DNA of 64,000 nucleotides from Janthinobacterium tructae (GCF_006517255.1 NZ_CP041185.1:6200001-6264000), one strand, 5' to 3'; counted from the stretch's first letter, positions 45,278 to 55,013 are shown. A program made the numbers and translations. The notes: generated by a model not told the origin, from the sequence alone.

Positions 45278-46516
45278 TTACAGTCGTTCCAGTGCGATCA
45301 GCTCGGCCACCGTCTGGCGGCGGCGGATCAAACGTGATTGCTCCCCATCGACAAGGTATTCGGCCGCATGCGGGCGGCTGTTGTAGTTCGACGACATCGA
45401 CGCGCCATACGCGCCCGCGCCTTCGAACACCACGTAGTCGCCCACCTGCGCTGCTGGCAACAAGCGGGTTTCGACCACGCCGCCATCGCGCTGGGTAAAC
45501 ACGTCGCCCGATTCGCACAGGGGGCCGCCGACCACGGTGGCGTGTTGCGTGTCCAGTGCCCGGCCGTCATGCGCGATGACCGACATTTCATGGTAGCTGC
45601 CGTACATGGCGGGGCGCATCAGTTCATTGAAGCCCGTATCTAACAAGGTGAAATGGTTGCCGCCCATTTGTTTGGTGGCGCGCACTTCGGCCACCAGCAG
45701 GCCTGCATCGGCCACCAGGAAGCGGCCCGGTTCGATTTCCAGGTGCACGGCGTGGCCCAGATGCGCCTCGATCTGCTTGCGCGCCGCATCCCACAGCTGG
45801 AAGTAGTGGTTCGTGTCGACCGGCTGCTCGCCTTCGCGGTAAGGGACGGACAGGCCGCCGCCCGTGGAAATGGCTTCCAGGTCATGACCCATGTTTTTCA
45901 CCAGGTCGACCATGGTGCCGCAGACGGTTTCCAGGTGGCTGTAGTCGACGCCCGAGCCGATGTGCATGTGCAGGCCCACCAGGTGCAGTCCATGTGCGCG
46001 GATGACGGCCAGCGCCTCCGGCAGTTCTTCGTGCCAGATACCGTGCTTGCTGTTTTCGCCGCCCGTATTGGTCTTGTTGCTGTGGCCATGGCCATAGCCG
46101 GGATTGATGCGCAGCCAGACGCGGTGGCCGGGCGACACGGGGCCAAGCTGGCGCAGCATGTCGACGGAGCCGCAATTGACTTCGATCTTCGCCGCCGCCA
46201 CGCGCGCCAGGGTGGCGCGGTCGAACAGGTCGCAGGTGAATACCACCCCGGCGGCGCCGTTCGTTTGCGCCGGCGTAAAGCCTGCCTGCAGCGCGCGCTC
46301 TATCTCGCCCAGCGAGACGGCGTCCACGTGCACGCCCGCTTCGCGCATCAGGGTGAGCAGATGGATGTTCGAATTGGCCTTTTGCGCGAAGCGGACCGTG
46401 TCGAACTGCGCCAGCTGCGCCACGCGCGCGCGGATGGTGGCCGCGTCATACACCCACAGGGGCGTGCCGTGTTCCTGGGCGAGTTGGGCGAGGGTGGCGT
46501 CTGGCACTGGTTTCAT
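45278..46516 (-). CDS. lysA: Diaminopimelate decarboxylase
   Basis: 412 residues. Fold-type III PLP enzyme making L-lysine from meso-diaminopimelate. PLP-Lys46 in VRFAQKANSNIHLL; HMHIGSGVDYSHLE, STGGGLSVPY, EIEPGRFLVADAG, and the C-terminal substrate motif GPLCESGD and FEGAGAYGASMSSNYNSRP are all present. Divergent from lysR, the classic activator-target pair. It starts its N-terminus at PVPDATLAQL, slightly shorter than many LysA proteins. Confidence 0.97.
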   Translation of the reverse strand: MKPVPDATLAQLAQEHGTPLWVYDAATIRARVAQLAQFDTVRFAQKANSNIHLLTLMREAGVHVDAVSLGEIERALQAGFTPAQTNGAAGVVFTCDLFDRATLARVAAAKIEVNCGSVDMLRQLGPVSPGHRVWLRINPGYGHGHSNKTNTGGENSKHGIWHEELPEALAVIRAHGLHLVGLHMHIGSGVDYSHLETVCGTMVDLVKNMGHDLEAISTGGGLSVPYREGEQPVDTNHYFQLWDAARKQIEAHLGHAVHLEIEPGRFLVADAGLLVAEVRATKQMGGNHFTLLDTGFNELMRPAMYGSYHEMSVIAHDGRALDTQHATVVGGPLCESGDVFTQRDGGVVETRLLPAAQVGDYVVFEGAGAYGASMSSNYNSRPHAAEYLVDGEQSRLIRRRQTVAELIALERL

Positions 46517-46558
46517 GGTGGTTGTCTTTGTCGTTTGATGGGTGGCGTCGGAGGTGGT

Positions 46559-46593
46559 GTCGGATTACGCGCTTTGCGCTAATCCGACCTACG
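46559..46593. repeat. REP-like palindrome, copy 4, in the lysA-lysR gap
   Basis: GTCGGATTA / TAATCCGAC core, inverted relative to copy 1, lying in the shared lysA/lysR regulatory interval. Confidence 0.7.
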
Positions 46594-46670
46594 TGCCAAT
46601 CATGATGCGGGTTTTCTTTGTAAACATAAAATATCTATTTAGGGCTACCTTATTCATTTATGATATGGGC

Positions 46671-47582
46671 ATGACTATCTCCCTGCGCCATATCGAAGTC
46701 TTCCGCGCCATCATGACGACGGGCAGCGTGACGGCGGCCGCCGCCATGCTGCATACCTCGCAGCCCACCGTCAGCCGCGAGCTGGCGCGCCTCGAACATT
46801 TGACGGGCTTGACCCTGTTCGAGCGCGAGCGGGGGCGGCTGCGCCCGACGGCGCAGGCGCTGCAGCTGTTCGAGGAAGTGCAGCGCGCGTATTTCGGCCT
46901 GGAGCGCATCGTCAGCACGGCGGCGGCCCTGCGCCAGTTCGACCAGGGGCAGCTGTCGATCGCCTGCCTGCCCGTGTTTTCCCAGTCGCTGCTGCCGCAG
47001 GCGTGCAAGCGCTTCGTCGCCGATTTTCCCAAGGTGAGCATCAGCATCACGCCGCAGGAGTCGCCGCTGCTGGAAGAGTGGTTGTCGGCGCAGCGCCACG
47101 ACATCGGCTTGACGGAAGTGGACAATGCGCCGCCGGGCACCGCACTGGCGACATTGATGTCTGTCGATGAAGTGTGCGTGCTGCCCGATGGCCATACGCT
47201 CGCCAGCAAGGCCGTGCTGCAGCCGGCGGACTTCGCGGGCCAGCCTTTCATCAGCCTGGCCGCCGTCGACCCCTACCGCCAGCAGATCGACGCCATCTTC
47301 GCGCAGGCGGGCGTGGAGCGGCGCATGGCGCTCGACACGCACAGCGCCGCCTCCGTCTGCGCCATGGTGCGCGAAGGCGTGGGGCTGGCCATCGTCAATC
47401 CGCTCACGGCGCTGGACTACGCGGGGCAGGGCTTGCAGATCCGCCGCTTCGGCGTGTCCCTGCCGTTCACGGTGAATCTCGTGAAACCCTTGCACCGGCC
47501 CTTGTCGCAACTGGTCGCCCTGTTCGAGCAGGCGCTGCATGCCCAGGCAGACGAGGTGAAAAGGCGCTTGCTGCAGCTGTGA
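46671..47582 (+). CDS. lysR: LysR, transcriptional activator of lysA
   Basis: 303 residues from the ATG at 46671 (another ATG two codons upstream; the long upstream frame crosses a REP element and is rejected). LTTR winged helix with [16 protein letters not shown]; effector domain with [36 protein letters not shown] and [15 protein letters not shown]. These segments closely match enterobacterial LysR itself, not just the family. Divergent from lysA, which it is expected to activate when diaminopimelate is present. Confidence 0.95.
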   Translation: MTISLRHIEVFRAIMTTGSVTAAAAMLHTSQPTVSRELARLEHLTGLTLFERERGRLRPTAQALQLFEEVQRAYFGLERIVSTAAALRQFDQGQLSIACLPVFSQSLLPQACKRFVADFPKVSISITPQESPLLEEWLSAQRHDIGLTEVDNAPPGTALATLMSVDEVCVLPDGHTLASKAVLQPADFAGQPFISLAAVDPYRQQIDAIFAQAGVERRMALDTHSAASVCAMVREGVGLAIVNPLTALDYAGQGLQIRRFGVSLPFTVNLVKPLHRPLSQLVALFEQALHAQADEVKRRLLQL

Positions 47583-47652
47583 CGGTGCTTGTGGAGTGGC
47601 GGCGGTCAACAGAGTAAAATGGCGTTTTACTTATTCAAGCCTGATTACCTCG

Positions 47653-49059
47653 ATGACCACAACCGCTACTCCCGTCCGTACCCGTTTCGCTCCCAGCCCG
47701 ACCGGCTATCTGCACCTGGGCGGCGCCCGCACCGCTTTATACAGCTGGGCGTATGCCCGCCACTTCGGTGGCACCTTCGTGCTGCGCATCGAAGACACGG
47801 ACGTGGAGCGCTCCACGCCGGAAGCCGTGCAAGCCATCATCGAAGGCATGAAGTGGCTGGGCCTGGACCACGACGAAGGCCCGTTCTACCAGATGCAACG
47901 CATGGACCGCTACCGCGAAGTGGTGGCAAAGATGCTGGCCGAAGGTACGGCATACCACTGCTACTCGTCGCCGGAAGAAGTCGAAGCGATGCGCGAGCGC
48001 ATGCGCGCCGCCGGCGAAAAGCCGCGCTACGACGGCACCTGGCGCCCGGAGCCGGGCAAGACCCTGCCGGCTATCCCCGCCGACCGCAAGCCTGTCGTGC
48101 GCTTCAAGAATCCACTTGATGGCGACGTGACCTGGGACGACGTGGTCAAAGGCACGATCACGATTTCCAACCGCGAGCTCGATGACCTGGTGATCGCCCG
48201 CCCGGACGGCACACCGACGTATAACTTCTGCGTGGCAGTCGATGACTGGGACATGCAGATCACCCACGTGATCCGCGGCGACGACCATGTCAACAACACC
48301 CCGCGCCAGATCAACATCCTGCGCGCCATCGGCGCACCGCTGCCGCTGTATGGCCACCTGCCGATGATTTTGGGTGCGGACGGCGAGAAGCTGTCGAAGC
48401 GCCACGGCGCCGTCAGTGTGATGGATTATCCGGCGCAGGGCTTCCTGCCGGAAGCGATGCTGAACTACCTGGCGCGCCTGGGCTGGAGCCATGGCGACGA
48501 TGAAGTGTTCTCGACCGAGCAGTTCTGCGAGTGGTTCAACCTGAACCACCTGTCGAAATCGGCGGCCCAGTTCAACAATGAAAAACTGGCCTGGCTGAAC
48601 AATCACTATATCAAGCAGGCCGACAACACCCGCCTGGCCGACCTGGCGCGCCCGCAAATGGTCGCCGCCGGCGCCGTCTTCGAAGGTGCGCCTGACCTGG
48701 CACAAGTGCTGGGCATGATGAAAGAGCGCGCCAATACGGTCAATGAACTGGCTGCCGCTTCGATGCTGTTCTTCCGCGCGCCGCAACCGGAAGCGGAACT
48801 GGTAACGCAGCACATCACGGATGCCATCAAGCCCGTGCTGGCGCAGTTTGCAGAGCGCATCGCCACGGTGGAGTGGAGCAAGGACGCCGTGGCCGCCATG
48901 ATCAAGGAAGTGCTGGCGGCCAACACCATCAAGATGCCGCTGCTGGCCATGCCCTTGCGCCTGATTTTGACGGGCCAGCTGCAGACGCCGGCCATCGACC
49001 AGGTGGTGGTGATCTTCGGCCGCGAGACCGTGCTGGCGCGCCTGGCAAAGTGGCTGTAA
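47653..49059 (+). CDS. gltX: Glutamyl-tRNA synthetase
   Basis: 468 residues from the ATG at 47653; an earlier in-frame ATG gives a non-homologous extension. Class Ic synthetase with [16 protein letters not shown] (HIGH), LRIEDTD, the KLSKRHG form of KMSKS, and an anticodon-binding C-terminal half. It lies directly upstream of an array holding five tRNA-Glu genes, its own substrate. Confidence 0.98.
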   Translation: MTTTATPVRTRFAPSPTGYLHLGGARTALYSWAYARHFGGTFVLRIEDTDVERSTPEAVQAIIEGMKWLGLDHDEGPFYQMQRMDRYREVVAKMLAEGTAYHCYSSPEEVEAMRERMRAAGEKPRYDGTWRPEPGKTLPAIPADRKPVVRFKNPLDGDVTWDDVVKGTITISNRELDDLVIARPDGTPTYNFCVAVDDWDMQITHVIRGDDHVNNTPRQINILRAIGAPLPLYGHLPMILGADGEKLSKRHGAVSVMDYPAQGFLPEAMLNYLARLGWSHGDDEVFSTEQFCEWFNLNHLSKSAAQFNNEKLAWLNNHYIKQADNTRLADLARPQMVAAGAVFEGAPDLAQVLGMMKERANTVNELAAASMLFFRAPQPEAELVTQHITDAIKPVLAQFAERIATVEWSKDAVAAMIKEVLAANTIKMPLLAMPLRLILTGQLQTPAIDQVVVIFGRETVLARLAKWL

Positions 49060-49138
49060 TCGCCGCGCGGAATTGGGCGTGTAAATGCAGTGCAGAAACC
49101 GCCCCTATGAAAAGTTGCTCATAGACGAAAAAGGGTAT

Positions 49139-49166
49139 TTGCAGAGTGAAACTTCTTTGCTATACT
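49139..49166 (+). promoter_or_regulatory. Promoter of the tRNA-Ala/tRNA-Glu array
   Basis: TTGCAG at 49139-49144, 16 bases, TATACT at 49161-49166, about 18 bases before the first tRNA. Confidence 0.6.
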
Positions 49167-49183
49167 CTTGTTTCTGCACCAAC

Positions 49184-49259
<76 letters not shown>

Positions 49260-49326
49260 GCAGCAAAATCGCAGTCAGGTTTTGTTAGTCGTTGAAGTGG
49301 TGCAGATGTTGTTTGGAAGTTCCGCG

Positions 49327-49402
49327 GTCCCCATCGTCTAGAGGCCTAGGACATCACCCTTTCACGGTGAGTACAGGGGTTCGAATCCCCTTGGGGACGC
49401 CA
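49327..49402 (+). tRNA. tRNA-Glu(TTC), copy 1
   Basis: 76 bases. Acceptor GTCCCCA pairs TGGGGAC, the anticodon loop CTTTCAC gives TTC, the T-loop is TTCGAAT, and CCA is encoded. Identical to the four other copies. Confidence 0.96.
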
Positions 49403-49500
49403 GGTAGTTGTGGTATAGTAGTGGCAGTTGTTTGTACTGATTGTTGTAAGTTCAGGCCCGTAAAAAACAGGTTCTGGATGGAAAGCAAGTAGTGGAACAA

Positions 49501-49520
49501 AGTCGCCAAGTGCGGCTTTT
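49501..49520 (+). terminator. Terminator-like hairpin after tRNA-Glu copy 1
   Basis: AGTCGC-CAAGT-GCGGCT (one G-U pair) followed by TTTTATTATTT. The same hairpin family recurs at 49897, 50059, 50229 and 50399. Confidence 0.55.
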
Positions 49521-49536
49521 ATTATTTCTGCGCCCG

Positions 49537-49612
<76 letters not shown>

Positions 49613-49663
49613 ACAGCGCAGAAGTAAGGCAGCAAACTGTAGAAGTAAAAATGTAGTGCCAAG

Positions 49664-49739
49664 GTCCCCATCGTCTAGAGGCCTAGGACATCACCCTTTC
49701 ACGGTGAGTACAGGGGTTCGAATCCCCTTGGGGACGCCA
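49664..49739 (+). tRNA. tRNA-Glu(TTC), copy 2
   Basis: Identical in sequence to copy 1, with encoded CCA and all arms intact. Confidence 0.96.
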
Positions 49740-49789
49740 GTTCAGTCTGGTGTTGTGGTAGTGAAGAAGTAGCAGTGTTTCTGCGCCCG

Positions 49790-49865
<76 letters not shown>

Positions 49866-49896
49866 ACAGCGCAGAAACGGGTAGTGAATAAATCAA

Positions 49897-49919
49897 AGTC
49901 GCCTGGAGCGGCTTTTTTT
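49897..49919 (+). terminator. Terminator after tRNA-Ala copy 3
   Basis: AGTCGC-CTGGA-GCGGCT with seven T. Copied three more times, 162, 170 and 170 bases further on. Confidence 0.75.
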
Positions 49920-49949
49920 ATTTCCGCAACACTTCCCGCCATACCCCTC

Positions 49950-50027
49950 GGGGGAATATGGCTAAGCTGTTAGCGCGCTTGCATGGCATGCAAGAGGTCA
50001 GCGGTTAGCTCCCGCCAACCTCCACCA
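49950..50027 (+). pseudogene. Decayed tRNA-Ala copy A
   Basis: The anticodon arm GCTTGCATGGCATGCAAG and the terminal CCTCCACCA are unchanged. The D-arm is altered (GGCTAAGCTGTTAGC), and the T-loop reads TTAGCTC instead of TTCGATC, so normal tertiary folding is lost. Confidence 0.75.
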
Positions 50028-50123
50028 ACAGCGCAGAAACGGGTAGTGAATAAATCAAAGTCGCCTGGAGCGGCTTTTTTTATTTTCGGACTCTTTTCCG
50101 CCATACCCGACAGGGGAGTGTGG

Positions 50124-50155
50124 CGTAGGTCGGATTAGCGTAGCGTAATCCGACA
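50124..50155. repeat. REP-like palindrome, copy 5, inside the tandem array
   Basis: GTCGGATTA / TAATCCGAC core preceded by CGTAG; duplicated with its unit 170 bases on. Confidence 0.75.
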
Positions 50156-50293
50156 GCACCATGTTCTGCGGTCAACATCCGTATCCATGCCGCGTCCGCT
50201 AACAGCGCATACATCACATGATAATCAAAGTCGCCTCGAGCGGCTTTTTTTATTTCCGTGGCACTTATCGCCATACCCGACAGGGGAGTGTGG

Positions 50294-50325
50294 CGTAGGT
50301 CGGATTAGCGTAGCGTAATCCGACA
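50294..50325. repeat. REP-like palindrome, copy 6, inside the tandem array
   Basis: Same sequence and context as copy 5. Confidence 0.75.
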
Positions 50326-50450
50326 ACACCATGTTCTGCGGTCAACATCCGTATCCATGCCGCGTCCGCCAACAGCGCATACATCACATGATAATCAAAG
50401 TCGCCTTGGGCGGCTTTTTTTATTTCCGGACTCTTTTCCGCCATACCCTT

Positions 50451-50520
50451 CGGCGAGCGTGGCCAAGCTGTTAGCGCGATGGCATGGCATGCAAGACGTC
50501 AGCGCTTGGCTCCCGCTGAT
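50451..50520 (+). pseudogene. Decayed tRNA-Ala copy B
   Basis: Retains GGCCAAGCTGTTAGCGCG and GGCATGGCATGCAAG but has lost the T-loop consensus, pairing of the acceptor stem and the CCA. More diverged than copy A, and it abuts the LysR-lhgO islet. Confidence 0.6.
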
Positions 50521-50580
50521 GCCCATGCATGGGTTGCTGGAAGTCGAGGTGGACAGCGGGCGGCGCATGGCCGGCAGTTA

Positions 50581-51522
50581 TCAGCGTTCCGTTATGCTGC
50601 CCAGCGGTCGCGATAGATCGGCAGTGAAGTCGACATATTGGGTGGAAAGCCCGCGTAGCTGGTCGAGCAGTGGACGGTTGTCTCCGCGCCGCCACTGAAA
50701 AGAATAGATTACCGGCGCTGGCATTTCGGCGGCGGCGAGCGGGAGCAGCAGACCCTGGTCAACCAGCTTTTGACTCCAGCCAGTGGGCAGTATGCCGATC
50801 CCGACAGAGGCAATCAGCATGCCGGCAATGGCCCCCCAATTATTGCAACTTATACGCTCAACGGCAGCGATGCCGTGAGCCAGTAGCCAGTCATCAATCA
50901 GTCGCGTGGTGCCAGCTGATGGCGGTAAGGCAACGATGGGCTGTCCAGCGTCAAGTAAATCGGCGGCACCACGTAAGCCAGGCGGGTTGTCAGATACAGC
51001 CAGGGTTGGCGCGGCAAGCCAGATGAATTGTGCTTGGCTGACTGGTTGCGACAGGATGCCGTGGTGCGATGAGCGTCCGGCAATGATCGCAAAATCGAGC
51101 TCGCCCTTGGTGACACGGCTTTCCAGAACTGAGCCCACGTCGACATAGGGTTCGAGCGTCAATTTGGGATGCAGTGCCCGGACTTGCGCAATGAACTGCG
51201 GTAGCCAGGTCAGCGCGCTGAGTTCGCCAACACCAAAGGTGCAACGGCCAACTAGCCCGGCAGAGGGTGCGAAGGCGGTACGTATTGCGGCGGCGTCATC
51301 GAGCAGCGCCAGCGCGCGTGGCAGCAATGCCTGGCCTGCATCGCTGAGTACGGCGCGGTGGCCACTCCGGTCGAACAGATTGATGCCAAGCGCTTCCTCC
51401 AGTTCTGAAATGCGCTTGGAGAGAGACGATACGGACAAATGCAGGCGTTCGGCGGCAATCGCAAAGTTGGCGCAGGTGGCGGCCCAGTAGAACGCTTCGA
51501 GTTGCTTTAAAGTCATGGGCAT
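50581..51522 (-). CDS. LysR-family transcriptional regulator of the lhgO islet
   Basis: 313 residues from the ATG at 51520-51522 (another ATG two codons on). N-terminal winged helix (LKQLEAFYWAATCANFAIAAERLHLSVSSLSKRISELE) and a periplasmic-binding-like effector domain. Divergent from an L-2-hydroxyglutarate oxidase gene across an A/T-rich gap of 198 bases, so it probably regulates that gene. Base composition looks less GC-rich than the neighbours, consistent with acquisition. Confidence 0.88.
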   Translation of the reverse strand: MPMTLKQLEAFYWAATCANFAIAAERLHLSVSSLSKRISELEEALGINLFDRSGHRAVLSDAGQALLPRALALLDDAAAIRTAFAPSAGLVGRCTFGVGELSALTWLPQFIAQVRALHPKLTLEPYVDVGSVLESRVTKGELDFAIIAGRSSHHGILSQPVSQAQFIWLAAPTLAVSDNPPGLRGAADLLDAGQPIVALPPSAGTTRLIDDWLLAHGIAAVERISCNNWGAIAGMLIASVGIGILPTGWSQKLVDQGLLLPLAAAEMPAPVIYSFQWRRGDNRPLLDQLRGLSTQYVDFTADLSRPLGSITER

Positions 51523-51720
51523 CACTTGTTCTCTTTTTTCGAATTTAATTGTACATAATTTTTCGCTTTTATCTAAATTGTGCTTGATCAAAAATGCTTG
51601 ACAGGGCAAATCGCGTCGGTGCCAGGCGTTGGGCGGGCGGCATATGCAGGCTGTCGCCCCTCGCCAAAGTGATGCATGTAGCAGTGAAATGACGAGTTTG
51701 CTATTTTTTTGAGAGGCGCA

Positions 51721-52926
51721 ATGAACAAGAAGCGTTATGCAGTTATCGGCGGGGGGATAAATGGCCTCGCAGTCGCACGTCAGTTATTGTTGGATTTTCC
51801 CGACGCCACGGTGGTGCTGTTCGAAAAGGAGGCGAGTGTCGCCAGTCATCAGTCCAGCCACAATTCGGGTGTGGTCCATGCCGGTCTGTACTATGAGCCG
51901 GGGGGGCTCAAGGCGCGACTTTGCAGGCGCGGGGGCGAATTGATTGGCAACTATTGCCGCGACAATGCGATCCCCTACGACGAGTGCGGCAAAGTTGTCG
52001 TCGCGCTACAAGAGGAAGAGTTACCTCGCCTGGAGGCGATTTATCGGAAAGCGCAGGCCAACGGTGTGCCTGGCGTGCGGCTGATCGGCTCAAATGAGCT
52101 GCGCGAAATCGAGCCCAACTGCATCGGCCTGGGCGCCTTGCATTCACCGAAAACGGCGATTGTCAGTTACGGTCAAATTGCGGCCCGAATCGCCGATGAA
52201 ATCAGGGAACGTGGCGGGCGCATTTGTCTGAATTCGCCGGTTGAGCGCCTGCTTGAGCAAGGCGGCGAAGTACGGGTCGAACTTGCAGGCGGAGAGGTCT
52301 TCGATACGGTATTCGATCAGGCAATTGCCTGCGCGGGTTTGCAGTCAGATCGCCTGGCAGAGCGTTCGGGCGATCAGGACACGCCACGCATCGTACCGTT
52401 CTTCGGCCAGTATTACGTGATCGACGAGGCTTTCAAGTCGCATGTCAAAGGCTTGATCTACCCGGTGCCGGACCCGCGCTTTCCTTTCCTCGGGGTGCAT
52501 TTCACAAAGCGTATCGACGGACAGATGACAATCGGCCCGAATGCTTTCATATCCTTCGGTCGCGAGAACTATGACGGCCGCAGCATGAACCTGGCCGACA
52601 TCTTCAATTTTGCCAGCTACCCCGGCTTTTGGAAGTTTGCTGCCCGTAACCTGCCGGCGACGCTTCGGGAACTGAAGACTGTGGTCAGCGAGGCGAGCTT
52701 TGTCCGCGAGGCGGCGCGCTATGTGCCGACGCTTGCCTCGGTCGGTATTGTTCCGGCGGTTCGTGGGATCCGTGCCCAGGCAATGGAGGCCAATGGTGCG
52801 CTGGTTGACGATTTCGTGATTCGCCAGCACGGCAACATTACCCACATCCGCAATGCACCGTCACCAGGGGCGACATCGTCGCTAGCCATTGCTGAATACA
52901 TTGTACGTGAAGTGATGAGGCGCTGA
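51721..52926 (+). CDS. lhgO: L-2-hydroxyglutarate oxidase/dehydrogenase (DAO family)
   Basis: 401 residues from the ATG at 51721 (GAGAGG upstream). FAD-binding Rossmann motif VIGGGINGLAVARQLL, then HNSGVVHAGLYYEPGGLKARLC and GVHFTKRIDGQMTIGPNAF, characteristic of LhgO. The C-terminus HIRNAPSPGATSSLAIAEYI is also typical. It oxidises L-2-hydroxyglutarate to 2-oxoglutarate, with electrons passing to the membrane quinone pool. Followed by a dicarboxylate-type transporter, which fits a scavenging role. Confidence 0.88.
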   Translation: MNKKRYAVIGGGINGLAVARQLLLDFPDATVVLFEKEASVASHQSSHNSGVVHAGLYYEPGGLKARLCRRGGELIGNYCRDNAIPYDECGKVVVALQEEELPRLEAIYRKAQANGVPGVRLIGSNELREIEPNCIGLGALHSPKTAIVSYGQIAARIADEIRERGGRICLNSPVERLLEQGGEVRVELAGGEVFDTVFDQAIACAGLQSDRLAERSGDQDTPRIVPFFGQYYVIDEAFKSHVKGLIYPVPDPRFPFLGVHFTKRIDGQMTIGPNAFISFGRENYDGRSMNLADIFNFASYPGFWKFAARNLPATLRELKTVVSEASFVREAARYVPTLASVGIVPAVRGIRAQAMEANGALVDDFVIRQHGNITHIRNAPSPGATSSLAIAEYIVREVMRR

Positions 52927-53029
52927 GTTTGCGCAGCGGACAACGTACGCTTGTCTGTCGCTCCCCAGCCAGCCCCAACTCGAACGCTCTAGGCGAAAAA
53001 GAAAAAAATTAATTCATGAAGGAGACATT

Positions 53030-54343
53030 TTGAACATTCAAAAAACGGAACAGGAAACCCCGGCACAGACAAAAAGTCGTTTGCGCAAAGTGGCGGCAGC
53101 GACCATCGTCGGCTCAATGCTGGAGTGGTATGACTTTTATCTTTACGCGACGATGGCGTCGATTGTCTTCAGCAAGGTCTTCTTCGATACCTCGGACCCG
53201 GCGAATGCATCGCTGCAAGCCTTTGCCACCTTCGCCATCGGCTTTGTGGCGCGACCGATCGGGGGGCTGTTCTTCGGCTACTTCGGCGACCGCTACGGGC
53301 GCAAGAAAATGTTGTTCGTTACTTTCTGTATGATGGGCTTGTGCACGACCGCCATTGGCCTGGTCCCTTCCTACGCCAGCATCGGCGTTTGGGCGCCCCT
53401 GTGCCTGGTGCTGATCCGCATTGTGCAGGGCCTGGGTGCCGGTGCAGAACTGGCGGGGGCGGCGGTAACTTCCTACGAACATGCGGCCGACAACAAGAAG
53501 GGGCGACAAGGTGCGTGGCCTGCATTGGGGCTGAACCTTGGCCTGTTGCTATCGTCGCTGACCGTTTATCTGCTGACCGTCAATGGCGACAAGTTTTTGC
53601 TTGCCGGCGGTTGGCGCATTCCCTTCATCCTCAGTTTCGTGCTGGTACTGGTTGGGCTCTGGGTGCGTGGGAGTCTGCCGGAAACGCCAGAGTATCACCA
53701 CTTCGAGGAAAGCCATCGCCAGAAGAGGTCGTTCCGAGAATTGTGGAAAACCAATCTGAAGGGCCTGGGCGTCGTCTTCTTTGTCGCCATTGGTTACAAC
53801 GCACTGAGCTATGTCTTCAAGACCTTCTCGCTGGCCTACCTGACCCAGTTCAAAGGCATTTCGGCCAGCGTGACATCGCTATCGGTGACACTGGCCAGTC
53901 TGGTCGCAATCTTTACCGTCCCGCTCTTCGGCTATCTGTGTGACAAGTTCAGCAGCAAGAAGCTGCTGATCGTCGGCGGCCTGCTGTCAGCATTGTTCGC
54001 GTACCCGTTCATGCAGTTGCTGGACAGCGGCGAGAACAGGCTGATTTACCTGGCGCTGATCGTCGGCACCGGGGTGCTGGCGCCGATGATGTTCGCCCCA
54101 CAGGGCTCTTTCCTCAGTCGCCAGTTTGCCGTGCAAAACCGCTCGACGGGGGTCGGTTCGGGGCGTGAAATCGGCACTGCCATTGCCGGCGGTATTGCCC
54201 CGTTGTGGGCGTTATCAATGGTTGCCCAGTCTGCGACTCGTGACACGAGCGCAGTGGCCTTGATGCTCACGTGCTCCGGAGTGATCGTCGCATTGGCAGC
54301 ATACTTCGACCAAGGTTATCGCTTCAGCCATTACAAGAACTGA
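53030..54343 (+). CDS. MFS transporter, metabolite:H+ symporter (MHS) family
   Basis: 437 residues from a TTG; AAGGAG lies five bases upstream and no better start exists. Twelve membrane segments. MHS/KgtP-ShiA signatures: ATIVGSMLEWYDFYLYATMASIVF, RPIGGLFFGYFGDRYGRKKML and RIVQGLGAGAELAGAA. With lhgO upstream, the substrate may be 2-hydroxyglutarate, 2-oxoglutarate or a related dicarboxylate; this is inference from context. Confidence 0.9.
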   Translation: MNIQKTEQETPAQTKSRLRKVAAATIVGSMLEWYDFYLYATMASIVFSKVFFDTSDPANASLQAFATFAIGFVARPIGGLFFGYFGDRYGRKKMLFVTFCMMGLCTTAIGLVPSYASIGVWAPLCLVLIRIVQGLGAGAELAGAAVTSYEHAADNKKGRQGAWPALGLNLGLLLSSLTVYLLTVNGDKFLLAGGWRIPFILSFVLVLVGLWVRGSLPETPEYHHFEESHRQKRSFRELWKTNLKGLGVVFFVAIGYNALSYVFKTFSLAYLTQFKGISASVTSLSVTLASLVAIFTVPLFGYLCDKFSSKKLLIVGGLLSALFAYPFMQLLDSGENRLIYLALIVGTGVLAPMMFAPQGSFLSRQFAVQNRSTGVGSGREIGTAIAGGIAPLWALSMVAQSATRDTSAVALMLTCSGVIVALAAYFDQGYRFSHYKN

Positions 54344-54438
54344 TGCTCAAGGCGGCGGGCCAAGCTTGCTCAGCTCCTCCCGCCGCCCAACCCTTGTATG
54401 ACGTGGGTTTGGGCCAGTACAAACGAAGGGGGGGAGTA

Positions 54439-54531
54439 AGAGGCTTTCCTTTTGCTTGTCTGGCTGCTGTTGCTGAGGACCTGTACCTCGCCCGCGCAGC
54501 CGATCGATTGCACATTGAGCAATCGCCGCCG
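54439..54531 (+). pseudogene. Relic of a LysR-family helix-turn-helix
   Basis: The frame reads RGFPFACLAAVAEDLYLARA then ADRLHIEQSPPG, closely resembling the LTTR N-terminus (RxFLAVAEELHFGRAAERLHIEQSPLS). No start, no downstream effector domain, and a stop soon after. A fragment left between the MHS transporter and the tRNA-Glu genes. Confidence 0.6.
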
Positions 54532-54570
54532 GGAACGGTTTCCTCCATGGAAAATAAGATGCGCCTGCGG

Positions 54571-54600
54571 TTGATTTTGTGAATGGCCCCGTGCTATACT
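54571..54600 (+). promoter_or_regulatory. Promoter of the distal tRNA-Glu genes
   Basis: TTGATT at 54571-54576, 18 bases, TATACT at 54595-54600. Confidence 0.6.
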
Positions 54601-54671
54601 TCGCGCACGCTTTTTTGAGGGGCTAAGCAAAGCCTTCAACGAAGAGTCCGCTGAGAGTCAAGCCAGCACAG

Positions 54672-54747
54672 GTCCCCATCGTCTAGAGGCCTAGGACATC
54701 ACCCTTTCACGGTGAGTACAGGGGTTCGAATCCCCTTGGGGACGCCA
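54672..54747 (+). tRNA. tRNA-Glu(TTC), copy 3
   Basis: Identical to copy 1. First intact tRNA on the far side of the islet. Confidence 0.96.
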
Positions 54748-54782
54748 GGATTTAGTTGTAAAGTGAGCGCAGTGCTGAACGG

Positions 54783-54805
54783 GCCTGACAAGTCAGGCTT
54801 TTTTT
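54783..54805 (+). terminator. Terminator after tRNA-Glu copy 3
   Basis: GCCTGAC-AA-GTCAGGC followed by seven T. Confidence 0.85.
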
Positions 54806-54867
54806 GTTTCTGCGATTGCTGCAGTACCGGGTCAGGATGCGAAGTAATGCATTCAGGACAGATTTCT

Positions 54868-54943
54868 GTCCCCATCGTCTAGAGGCCTAGGACATCACCC
54901 TTTCACGGTGAGTACAGGGGTTCGAATCCCCTTGGGGACGCCA
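54868..54943 (+). tRNA. tRNA-Glu(TTC), copy 4
   Basis: Identical to copy 1. Its leader (GGACAGATTTCT) is repeated before copy 5 with a 146-base period, showing recent tandem duplication. Confidence 0.96.
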
Positions 54944-55013
54944 GATTCGCAAGCAGTAAGCAAGTAAAGTAACAGGTCGGGATGCGGAATAATGCATCTT
55001 GGACAGATTTTCT

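Larger units (their letters stand above)
49941..50440 (+). repeat. Tandem repeat array derived from the tRNA-Ala unit
   Basis: Units start at CCATACCC at 49939, 50101, 50271 and 50441 (periods 162, 170, 170). Each ends in the same AGTCGC...GCGGCT terminator and T-run (50059, 50229, 50399). Unit 1 holds a decayed tRNA-Ala. Units 2 and 3 are nearly identical and carry a REP-like palindrome in its place. Unit 4 begins with a second decayed tRNA-Ala. Confidence 0.85.

Noticed and set aside
49941..50440. Tandem repeat considered as a CRISPR array
   Set aside because: Units are 162-170 bp and near-identical throughout, with no short repeat/unique spacer pattern and no cas genes.
50581..54343. Islet considered as an integrase-borne genomic island
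   Set aside because: No integrase, excisionase or attL/attR direct repeats of a tRNA 3' end could be found; the tRNA copies themselves are ordinary array members.
54271..54582. 103-codon open frame after the MHS transporter
   Set aside because: Its first half overlaps the transporter gene in another frame and the rest is the LysR relic; no start or ribosome site.
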